64,000 nucleotides of DNA, from assembly GCF_052324685.1 (NCBI RefSeq), contig NC_135221.1, forward strand, positions 18,202,664-18,266,663, read 5' to 3'. Positions within the stretch are counted from its first letter, which is position 1. Every line of letters starts with the position of its first letter. The notes under the pieces are model-generated. The model did no database searches. It saw only the letters and a program-made list of their open reading frames with translations, and was not told the DNA's origin. Both the position numbers and the translations under genes were made by a program. Shown one piece after another: positions 48,720-58,215 of the stretch. Source of the DNA: Brachyhypopomus gauderio (Eukaryota > Chordata > Actinopteri > Gymnotiformes > Hypopomidae).

Positions 48720-49390
48720 GTTGACCTACTAATGTTAAAACAAAAAGAATTCCTTTGGTGCTAACTTATTCACTCTTTACAGAATTTGGCAACATTAATC
48801 CTATTTTCTCTGCGTTGCACTGGCTCCCAGGTAAATATTGAATTGATTAAAAACTCGTCTGTTGACATAATATAGCATCAAATGGTCTGGCTCCACAACA
48901 TCTGAGTGAACTCATTGCGTACTATAACACACCTCACCTGTTAAAATGCAGATCCTGATGAAATGTCTGAGGCCTCATATCTACACTGGGATGACTTGGT
49001 CTAGACATAGAACCAGTGGGGCAAAAAGGGGCTATGCAGCGTATGCGACCCCCCCCCCCCGTTAACAACTTTCGTTCGCCACCCCCACCCCCCCCGGTCA
49101 ACAACTTTCGTTCGGGGGGCGCCGATAGTATGTTTGCATACACCTCCGAAAGTAAGTAATTGCAACCCTGCATAGAACTACAAAGTATGAACTGCTACTA
49201 GAGGATGGATTCCCTTTTGAGTCTTGGTCTTACCGAGGTTTCTTCCTAATCCCTGCCTAGGGAGTTTTTCCTTCTCACTGTCATCCCTGGCTTGCTCATT
49301 AGGGATCTGGACCCATGCATTTGTAAAGCTGCTTTGTTACAATATGTGTTGTAAAAAGCACAATATGAATTTAATAGACTTGGACTTTGA
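48720..49390 (+). pseudogene. LINE 3' end (L2-type) with tail
   Basis: The first part encodes the post-polymerase phrase HWLP-like (ttgcactggctcccagg) and a degenerate NGLAPQHLSEL-like stretch (aatggtctggctccacaacatc). The end contains 'tcttaccgaggtttcttcct', ggcttgctcattagggatctgg and the tail 'ctttgttacaatatgtgttg' plus taaaaagc, which I recognise as the 3' end of a very common fish L2-type LINE. It is 5' truncated and broken by a MITE at 49014. Confidence 0.78.
49014..49170. mobile_element. hAT-like MITE, 157 bp, in the LINE tail
   Basis: It runs from CAGTGGGGC to TGCAACCCTG with CAG...CTG ends, flanked by a perfect 8-bp duplication CATAGAAC at 49006-49013 and 49171-49178. The inside is C-rich and contains 'caacaactttcgttcg' twice. 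Removing it restores the LINE sequence. Confidence 0.85.
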
Positions 49391-49588
49391 CTTCTTAATG
49401 CATGTGCGAAGGTGAGACAAAAAGGCTGAGATGACACGTCGCTCAAAATAAAGAATTTATTAGCAACAGACAATACTCTGACGTAGGGTTGGACAGTATT
49501 GAGTGTTTTCATATTGGCATACCGACCGTCTTCAGATTATACAGCGATATATGGCATTTCTGGGTTGGGGGTGTGGTGGTGGGTTTTT

Positions 49589-49817
49589 TGTGACGTTCCT
49601 TATCACTTGTGTCCTGTTAAGATTCCTGGTTTTTGGTGTATATTTACCCAGTGTTCTTAATTTCACGTTGCTGGTCATTGTTTCAATTCTCTTGTTCCTA
49701 CTTCTCCAATATTCTCGGTTTGTGTGTTTCAGGTGTGTTCCCAGGTTTTCCTATATGTTTGGTTTTCCCATAATAATTACCCAGTCTAATTTACTTAGCT
49801 TGTTTTCTTATTTGGTT

Positions 49818-49877
<60 letters not shown>

Positions 49878-50222
49878 CTTTATTTGTATAGCACCTTTCA
49901 TACATACATGCAACTGTCATGGTGAGTTGGCCCCAGTGGTCAAGAGCTCCTCCCAGTCTCATTCCCTTACTTACACTTACACTCCTTCTCAAACACTCCC
50001 ACTCATCATCAACCACTCCCTCCATCCCAAGGTCAGCAATGCTGCACATTGTGAGCCTATTCAGATTCGGACTTGAGAACTTCGGCACAGACCACTATTT
50101 ACTGATTGATTGCTTTGTTCATTGCAATGTCAGCTGTGTTTCTTGTTTGCCTTTGCCCTAGACAATAAACCTTATCCCCTGCAAAGCACACCTGTAGAAC
50201 CCTCCTTGCCACCAAAATTACA
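49589..50222 (+). mobile_element. Gypsy-type 5' LTR with nested SINE-like/microsatellite segment
   Basis: It begins TGTGACGTTCC, ends AAAATTACA, and has AATAAA at 50164-50169 near its end. A degenerate gag follows at once. In the middle is a (TAA)n tract at 49820-49877, then 'tctttatttgtatagcacct' and ttcatac, typical of a SINE or LINE tail. So the LTR holds a nested short element whose far border is not clear. Confidence 0.6.
49820..49877. repeat. TAA trinucleotide microsatellite
   Basis: Perfect (TAA)n of about 58 bases; poly-Asn and poly-Tyr ORFs over it are artefacts. Confidence 0.95.
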
Positions 50223-50700
50223 GAATGTATAGCCTAAGAGGGCAGAGCCAGGAGCCGTGGTCTGGGTGGGAGCCTCATAGTATGGTGGCTTTGAACCAAC
50301 AACGGGGTGGGCTTAGCGAGCTCAGGTCCATGGTGGAGGACGTTGCTCACTGTATACAGGGTCTCTCCATAGGAAATAGAGTCAAGAGGAGCAGGCTCTG
50401 AGTCTTTGGCAAGTCAAGACCCATGAACCATACGATGGCAACCCTGAAGTGTGTGAGGATTTCTTAGTTCAGTGCGAGCTTTGCTTGGGTTTCCAGGCAC
50501 ACTTATCTCTTATGTCCAATCGAAGATGGCATGTATCGTCTCTCGTCTTACTGGGAAAGCCCAGTCTTGTTACTGTTCCACAGTAAGAGATAAACGAAGC
50601 AAGAGATGCAAGTATCTTAAATGTATCATGTTTGTTTTGGTAGTGACTCAACAAAAGGATGAACACTGATTAGTTTGCACTTTGGAATGTCTGGTGTCAG
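50223..50700 (+). pseudogene. Degenerate Ty3/Gypsy gag
   Basis: Across frames the sequence reads the usual gag lead-in and then CEDFLVQCELCLGFQ-like, MSNR.MACIVSRLTGKA, typical of the retrotransposon gag domain of fish Gypsy elements. The frame is broken several times, and pol does not follow. It belongs with the LTR just upstream. Confidence 0.7.
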
Positions 50701-51036
50701 TGGTTAGTTGTTTGGTGTTATTTTTGCAGTTGCCACATAAACTATGCCACTACCAATGCCGCGTAACCCCCGCCGTAGATTTAAATTAGATTAAGACTTC
50801 CCAAAACTTAACCAACATTTATTTTGCAAAATTGTTCAATTGCTAAAAACTAAATCCTGTTATCTGAATCAAATGCTCAGTGGCCTCAACCAATTTTTTG
50901 AAAAGGTCACAGAACCTTTTGGCAGAACCTTAAGCAATTTTTACCCAGTTAGACACAACTTGCAAACACTTTTTCACTCACTAATAACACATTGCACTGT
51001 GATGCACTTAGGTTGCATAATAATATGCACAGGTAG

Positions 51037-53177
51037 TGTGACGATGGGTGCGGCATGAAGGACGAGACACAGAATCCCTCGGTGACAGCAAATGTCACTT
51101 TACTTTCGTTTACAAGTATTGCGCAATAGCGCACATAGAACATAAACAGCACACAGAGACGTGTAAACTTAGACAACGACGAGCACAAGACACTGCGCGA
51201 ACACACATTAAATAGACAGACCACATCAACCCCACGTGATGACGAGACGAGCCACAGGTGAGACGGATGATTACAAGACACACCCGCACCCACAGAGATA
51301 CACTGACGCAGACGAGTAGACGCAGACAACATTAACACACGCCCCAAAGAAAGGGTTCGGGGACCGTAACGTGACAGACGCCCCCACCAAGGGCACTACC
51401 CGTCCCGGGGTGCCAACAGGACCGAGTGCCCCGAACCCACGTCGATGGGCGGATCCGAAGCGCCCAGTCCTGCGTCTGTGAGATGACCGCCCTCGGTGGA
51501 GAGTCCGCCACAAACAGCCTAGAACACCCTCCCTGGGAAGACGGGGGAAAACATGTTAGACACATTTAACGGGACGTTCACGAACATACACACAGGAACA
51601 CTTACACACAGGAACAAACGGGAAAAAGGGATTTGGTAGACATAAGGGCAGACTTACAAACACTGGCACACACACACACACGAAACAGGCGCCAGGCTAC
51701 GCGCCAGGAGTAGGGCGATAAGGGGAGAGAGATCGGGAGCTGCAGGTGGTGCAGCGAACGGTCCTCCTCCAGCTGTTGCTGCAGCGCGGCGGGTGGACGC
51801 GCCGAGTGCAGCGCGGCTGGCGGACTCTCCCCCCAGCTGGCCGTATGGTACGCCCACCTTGCTCCGCGACCGTCCTCTGGAGTCGACCGTGGGCTCTTCC
51901 ACCTCCATCTCGATCGCCTCACTGCCCCGGCTCCAACTCATGGGCTGCTCCGGGCTGCCACCCCGGGAGCAGTCCATCCTCTCTCCTCCGGAGCGATCTG
52001 AGGACGGGGTCCACCTCCCCTTCACAGTCCCAGCAGAACACTCAGAGGGGGGCGGATTGCCCTAATTCTCTGAGTAGAGTTCGCTGTCCATGCACTCTGA
52101 GACACCCAAGTGCACGGACGGAGGACGATCTTCCTCCTCGTACTCCTCCTCTTCCTCACCGTAACCTACGGCAGGTGCGGAGCGCTCCGACGGAGGGTAA
52201 TCTTCATACTCCCCCTCCTCCTCACCGTAGCCTACAGCCGATGCAGAGTACTCCGACGGAGGGTAATCCTCCTCCTCTTCCTCACCGTAGTTAACGGTGG
52301 AGGCGTCGTAAACCGACGGAGGGTAATCCTCCTCCTCTTCCTCACCGTAGTTTACAGTGGAGGCGTCGCATATCGACGGAGGGTAGGCGTCTTCTCCCTC
52401 TTCACCCTCACCGTAGTATGTGGTGGGGGCGGAACAAACCGAGGGAGCCTGGTCTTCCTCTTCGCTTTCCTCTTCCTCATCCTCGCCTTCCGAGCCCTCT
52501 TCTGAGAACTCGCCCTCCGGGGTTTTCTCGGTGGCGCAGATCTCCACGGCACCTACCCATAGAGGTGAGCTGTCCCGGGAAGGCGAGGGGTGTCGCTCTC
52601 GCCACATTTGTTCCGCGGTCTCGCGGAAATACACCGCCATCTCCGCGGTGGAGGACTCCTGGGCCTGACGCAGCATGAGCGCACAGACAGGGTCCTGCTG
52701 CATCATCTCAGGGGTCGCTGTGGTCTTGCGGTGCTGGGCAGGGGAAGAGGCATGACGTCGCTTGCTGGGCTTCTTGCCCTTCTTTGGTCGGGTCGTGTAG
52801 CCTGGCATACTTGGGTGTCTCAGACGGCTCGTCGTTCTGTGACGATGGGTGCGGCGTGAAGGACGAGACACAGAATCCCTCGGTGGCAGCAAATGTCACT
52901 TTACTTTCGTTTACAAGTATTGCGCAATAGCGCACGTAGAACATAAACAGCACACAGAGACGTGTAAACTTAGACAACGACGAGCACAAGACACTGCGCG
53001 AACGCACATTAAATAGACAGACCACATCAACCCCACGTGATGACGAGACGAGCCACAGGTGAGACGGATGATTACAAGACACACCCGCACCCACGGAGAT
53101 ACACTGACGCAGACGAGTAGACGCAGACAACGTTAACACACGCCCCAAAGGAAGGGTTCGGGGACCGTAACGTGACA
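51037..53177 (-). mobile_element. Complete non-autonomous LTR retrotransposon, 2.14 kb
   Basis: Two 340-bp LTRs (51037-51376 and 52838-53177; TGTGACG...CGTGACA on the plus strand) flank 1.46 kb. The 5-bp target duplication GGTAG is perfect (51032-51036 and 53178-53182), so the insertion is whole. Minus orientation is set by the G-rich tract GGTGGGGGCG just before the minus-strand TGTCACGTTACGG and by the one long internal ORF. No protease, reverse transcriptase or integrase is encoded, so it needs another element's enzymes. The expected tRNA primer-binding site (TGG...) is not visible after the 5' LTR. Confidence 0.9.
52062..52808 (-). CDS. Acidic tandem-repeat ORF of the LTR element
   Basis: It is 248 aa from the first ATG inside the internal region; the frame also runs back into the LTR. 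The N terminus is basic (MPGYTTRPKKGKKPSKRRH). The middle has a short helical stretch (CALMLRQAQESSTAEMAVYF, then AEQMWRERH). The last ~120 residues are about five tandem ~20-residue repeats of the type YPPSxxDASTVNYGEEEEED. The repeats differ from one another by substitutions but keep the frame, which suggests selection or recent origin. I do not recognise the family. It could be an altered gag-like protein with a nucleic-acid-binding N terminus; that is a guess. Confidence 0.6.
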   Translation of the reverse strand: MPGYTTRPKKGKKPSKRRHASSPAQHRKTTATPEMMQQDPVCALMLRQAQESSTAEMAVYFRETAEQMWRERHPSPSRDSSPLWVGAVEICATEKTPEGEFSEEGSEGEDEEEESEEEDQAPSVCSAPTTYYGEGEEGEDAYPPSICDASTVNYGEEEEEDYPPSVYDASTVNYGEEEEEDYPPSEYSASAVGYGEEEGEYEDYPPSERSAPAVGYGEEEEEYEEEDRPPSVHLGVSECMDSELYSEN

Positions 53178-53182
53178 GGTAG

Positions 53183-54304
53183 TAAAAGTGAAACTCAAAT
53201 AAAGCACAGTTGTCTTAACCTAAACAGCAACTCAAATTTGATCATACATGTGGCTTATGTGAAGAAACCAATATAAGCCAGTACAAGGAGCCCTACTTGT
53301 TGAAGTTTCACTATGGGTAGAAACAATCAGAAATGCAGAATAAGAGGTGACAACATGGTTTGGTTTTGTTTGAACTGTTTTGAGGCAATAATTTTACAAA
53401 TGTAGTGAAAATTGGGTTTTATGTTAACAGCTTAAAGAACTGAATGGATGGTTTCAAGAAATGTGTCATATACCATTTACGTATGTTAAAATAAGTCGCT
53501 TTGACTGCATTATACTGGTTAGCTAGTAAATTCTAAAATACTCTCATAGGGACAAAACACACACTATAGTTTTTCCCTACATAAGGCTTTCCACACAATT
53601 TTGAAGTGTATCTGTGGAAATATGTGCCCATTCATCCCAAAGGTAATCATTGTCATTGAAGTCAGGGCTTTGTGCAGGCCATTGAAGTTTTTCACACTGA
53701 ACTCATCAATGGACTTCACTTTGTGCACAGGTGCACATTCATGTTAGAACAGGAAAGGTCATTGCCCATATTGTTGCTGCACAAGTTTAAGCATATAAAT
53801 GTCTATATGCTGTAGAATTAGCTAACCCTATCCTTTATAGTGTATTGGCTCTACTCGCAGGCTGCAGCTAGAGTGAATCCCCAACAGACAAGCATCATTC
53901 AGACGGATCTACCCCTTTAAGGGACTCTGGGAAGAAACTGAAAGTAAAAAGTGTGTGGTCACTGTTAGCAGGCTGGCCTGGGTTTTTTCTCCGTTGCACC
54001 GTTAATGAAGTTTCCCTCCTTGGGATTTTTCATTACGCAAGCCTTCCCTTTATTCCAAGACCCACTTAATCAGAAAATAAGGGGCATATTATCCCTTCCT
54101 CCATCAAATTTGTAGCTATCTTCTGGCAGGTGTCAATATTCAGGTGATTGAGATGGTGGGAGTGTCCTGGGATGTGAGGGTGTGCGCTGTGAAGAGGTGG
54201 GCGTGCTGGTTTGTGAACGGGTGAGTGTGCGCGCCCTCTGGTGGCGTCTGGGCCGACCCACCGTGACATCACCTCTAGGTGACAACTTGTGCAAACACTG
54301 CTAG
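53183..54304. other. Intergenic DNA with Tc1 and LTR fragments
   Basis: At about 53560-53825 is a minus-oriented Tc1-like fragment ('tgcccattcatcccaaaggt', then 'tgtctatatgctgtagaatt'). At about 54140-54269 is the end of a Gypsy LTR, minus orientation (ggtggcgtctgggccgaccc, then accgtgaca), resembling the solo LTR at 36399. No gene. Confidence 0.55.
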
Positions 54305-54908
54305 TTTCCCCTGTTATGCTGATGTCTCAGCTAAACCAGAGGATAAATCTCAGATTAATTTTGCTGAGGAATGTGTGAAAGACATCAGATACTGAATGTT
54401 GAGAAACTTTCTGTCACTTAATTCTGACAAAAAAGAAGTGATTCTATTAGGCCCACAGTCAGCCAGAAGTGTGTGTGCCAACTATATAACAAACCTTGAT
54501 ACACTCTTTCTTTAACAGTTAAAGATCTTGGTTATCTTGGTGTTATAATGGATCGCAGTCTCTTGTTTGAAACTCATTGTTACGGTCCCAACTAACACCT
54601 GAGGGGTTCACGGGGGAAGGTGGGACCATTATAGGTAACACCACAGGTGAATTACGATGCAATATACTTTACTGCAGCCAATTGTCTAAATGTTCTTAAA
54701 ACAAAGATGCTATGCCTTGTGTGTCTTGGTATATGAAAATGTTTTTTTTATTGTAGTACTAAACAAAAGGGCTTAGACTCAAGCTTACTGACCCCAGACA
54801 CTCCCCCACTCCAGTCTAACCTTCAAAATAAAGAATGAAACAAAAGAAACTATCTACTCTACCTGTCTAACAAACATAAATACAAAGCGAATACACAAGC
54901 TTCTTACC

Positions 54909-57328
54909 CAGGGCTGGACTGGTAATCTGGTGTACCAGGCATTTTTTTTCCTTCCCTTTTTTTCTAAGAGACCGGCCCACAATTTAGAGGTGGCGGCCCA
55001 TTGGCCCATCTTCAATATAGACAGTGGACTGAACTAATCAGGATATAGGACGAAAGCGGCCCCACCCTTTCTCTGGGTGGTCCGCTGTAACTCCCACTAC
55101 ATTCAGTGTTGAGAGCATTGTTAAAGGAGAGGCAGCATGGATGGTGTGATTTTTGTGTCAAAAGTTCCACAGAAGCAAAAGTAAATCTGCAGGCAAAATT
55201 CTTAGCATCAAGAGCAGAAAGCAGGGGCGGACAGGCATACATTACTACCAGGGATTTCCCCGGTGGGTCAATGGGTTAGTGGGCCACCGGTGGTTTAACT
55301 CAGCCCGTGGAGGAGCCATTGCCGCGCACTGCGGCCCCGGCCCGTAGTCACGCTGCCGTTTAACGGTGCCTATTTTTGGCGGGGAACCCCCGTTTGGCGG
55401 GGAACGGGGATTTTGTTCGACTGCCTCAATCATAATACATGTACAGTGCATTGTGATTAGAATTGCCACTCTGTTCCATTCCAGGTTTCTCTGTATCGCA
55501 AATTAGATACTAATTACTACTTTGGATTGTGTGTGTGTGAAGAAGAAAGCGTGGGCCTGCCAGTCTACCCCTGAGGGTTTACAAGCGAAAGCACGTGTGT
55601 CCGCCGGTTCTACGGCAATGCCGAAACGAAAGTGTACGTTTACGGAGGAGTTAAAGAAAAAATTCCTGTGCTTTCGGCAGGGTCGTGATCCGTTTGAGGC
55701 AGAGTGCTTGACGTGTAAGGCAGGTACTATGTTGTTTTGTGCTGTTCAATAAATGCAATTTATTAGTATTTGAGTATATGAGTATTTGCAATATCTACAG
55801 ACCATTTAGCAATTAATAATATAATAAATTATAACCCTTGTATAAACTTTAATTGTAAAACTCAATTTACCTTTCAAACCACCATGTTTGAAAATGCTGG
55901 GAAGCTGTTGGGGGGGGGGGTTGTTGCTTGGTCCCAGAGGTGGTTTCAGAGCTCTGTGTCAGTCCGGAATCAGTGACCAATAGAGATGGCAGAGGAACGC
56001 CTTCATTTAAGCCCCTCCCACACGTGAAATGTGTTCCAAAAGTCAGAAGCAAAAAACGAAGCAAAGAGAGAAGAAGCAAAAGACCTTACTGGGAAAATCC
56101 AAAAAAACTAAAACAATGGAACCAAAAACTCTCAAAATGCAAACGAAAATAAGTTTCAAGTAACCAATTATATTTTTTAAATACACTTTTGATAATTTTT
56201 TTTCTGTTTTGCATTCACAACAGACTTTCTGCTCTTGATGCTAAGAATTTTGCCTGTAGATTGCTTCTGTGGAACTTTAGACACAAAAATTACACCATAA
56301 GCATGGAGCAACAGAAGCGGCAGAAAGGGGGTGCGGAGAAGTTACGTGCGAAGAAATTCAAGAGTCTCAATGTAGATGCTACAAAATGTGTAAAAATCAC
56401 AGACATGTTCGCTGCTGTAGCCTCTGCGTCCTCTGTAGGTGAAGACAGCAGCAGCAGACAGGGAGAGCAGCAGCCAGAGATGCAGGCTTGTGAAAGAGAA
56501 ACCGAGGGACAGACTGAGAGGGAAAGTGTAGTACGTAAGCAGGTAGTAACGTTAGGATAACACAGGGACTTTTATTACATGAGAATGATGAGCAATGGCA
56601 ATTGATTAGTATCAATATTAATTGGTATTTGCATACTTCCCAAAATCCTGCAGCCACGCGCTCTTATTCTGATAAAATTGCAAATGGTCAAGACTGAGAA
56701 GTGTTGGATGAGCAGCAAGTGTCCATTTTAGGCTAACATAGCATTTTAGATATTTAGGTTAAAGGTGTGTTGAAAGGCTGCATAGAAGTTTGAATTTGTA
56801 GCCTCTATGCTGTGGCTCAACATGTTTTAAAAAGTGAAATTACAGATTTTAAAACTTATCAATGATAAATAACAGCTTTGCAATTTAAGCATGACTACAG
56901 TAAGTATAAAAATGTATAAAAGTAATATTAGCAAAGGATAAGCCCACACTGAATAAGAGTAAAACGGTGTCAAATGCTTTTAAGACATGTTTGCGTTGCA
57001 TGAATTCATAAAGCAGATTTGTTTGTAGCCAGATACAAATACGTTATAGCTGAGCACATTTAACCTGAAGAATTAGAATTTAGCTGCTATATCAGAGATA
57101 TTCAGAAAATACATATTAGAGATGATTTCAATAAAATCATAAAAGTGATTGTGATATAATAATGCTATGATTGAATCCAATGACTTTAACCAGTATTTTT
57201 ATTTATTTATTTATTTTCCACGTCGTACCACATGACGTAAATTACAAGTTGGTTGTGCTCCGCTAATTATGAGGGGCCGGTCTAAACCAAAAATGCCAGG
57301 GCCGATTTTTTGTCCCAGTCCAGTCCTG
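54909..57328. mobile_element. hAT-type DNA transposon, 2.4 kb, internally rearranged
   Basis: It starts CAGGGCTGGACTGG and ends CCAGTCCAGTCCTG, with 8-bp flanks TTCTTACC (54901-54908) and CTCTTACC (57329-57336). Inside are two transposase-like first exons: MPKRKCTFTEELKKKF plus FEAECLTCKAGT (about 55618-55729), and MEQQKRQKGGAEKLRAKKFK plus KITDMFAA (56303-56560), both like N termini of fish hAT/ZMYM-type transposases. The catalytic domain is missing. A second terminus-like CAGGGGCGGACAGGC begins at about 55222. A ~90-bp inverted repeat is described separately. The element is dead. Confidence 0.72.
55140..56310. repeat. Inverted repeat arms inside the hAT element
   Basis: The left arm at about 55150-55222 contains 'aattcttagcatcaagagca' plus gaaag. 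The right arm at about 56222-56310 contains its reverse complement 'gactttctgctcttgatgct' plus aagaattttgcctg. The match extends about 90 bases with small gaps. The arms are ~1 kb apart. Confidence 0.75.
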
Positions 57329-58215
57329 CTCTTACCTACCACAAAACAACTATGTGGTGAAACCATGTATGGGCGCACCTGTCTAAGCCCTCCCCAGATC
57401 ATGATATCAACCATCAATCATTGCACAAAGACACAAGTCACAGAGCCTTCATGCCAAACACTTCTCTCAATCTACAAGGTCTCTCTCTCTCCCTCAATCC
57501 CCCAAAGAGGCTCTCCTTCTGACCGTCTGCTTCCTCCTTATGGCCGCCTTTAGGCTCCACCTCCTTCCAAGCGTCCTGGCAGAATAAAAGTCACAACAAA
57601 AAGAAAGAGAAAACAAATACAGGCAGCACAACAACATGTACAACAAGAGCGTTAACAAGCTCAGGCGTGCTACGTCTCGTGGCTCGTAACACTCATGTAA
57701 TAATATCTCTAGGACAGCCTTCTTCCACCTTAGGAACATTGCAAATATTATGAACATACTGCCTTCCCAGGATGCAGAAAAGCTAGTTCTGTCACAGTAC
57801 AGCCCTTGACCCCTCCTCTTGAGCATATGTAGGTGTGGGCTGCATCTGTTTATGTCCAAATACGGGTGTGGTATTATGTGCGTGTGTTCACCCATCTCAC
57901 CTGTCGCTTTAATGCATTTATCATTTCCAGATTGGACTTTTGTAATGCTTTACTATCTGGCTGTACTACTTGAACAACCTTCAGCTAGGTCAATGCAGTA
58001 GTCAGATGTCTTACCAGGACTAGAAAGTGTGATCACATTACTCTTATATTAGCTACATTACATTGGCTCCCAGACAAATTTCATATTTATTCTAAAATAC
58101 TTCTAATCACCTGCACACAAGTATTCTAAAATACTTCTAATGACCCACTGGTTAGATCAAAAGGTACAGGCTATTTATTAGTACCCAGAATAAGGAAAAG
58201 TATCATAGGGGCAGA

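Larger units (their letters stand above)
54578..57691. mobile_element. Solo LTR (~690 bp) split by a hAT element
   Basis: The insert in the LINE begins TGTTACGGTCCC and ends CTCGTAACA, with perfect 5-bp target duplication CTCAT at 54573-54577 and 57692-57696. Subtracting the nested hAT (54909-57328 and 8 bp) leaves about 690 bp, right for one LTR with no internal region. Confidence 0.8.
54305..58215 (+). pseudogene. L2-type LINE reverse-transcriptase remnant split by a 3.1-kb insertion
   Basis: At 54305-54577 reading frames give YADV (for the catalytic YADD), NFAEECVKDI, then LLGPQSARSVCANYITNL and DLGYLGVIMDRSLLFETH. After the insertion, 57692 continues with VNNISRTAFFHLRNIANI, then ILPSQDAEKLV, and later ISRLDFCNALLSGC and LHWLPDKFHIYSKILL. 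This is the normal order of the enzyme's second half. A second, smaller insertion lies at about 57795-57900. The coding is broken throughout. Confidence 0.8.

Noticed and set aside
49503-49925. 140-codon hydrophobic ORF ending in poly-Asn
   Set aside because: It runs through an LTR and a TAA microsatellite; the hydrophobicity comes from T-rich DNA.
51746-52678. Plus-strand ORFs of 82-182 codons
   Set aside because: They are antisense or frame-shifted shadows of the acidic-repeat ORF of the LTR element.
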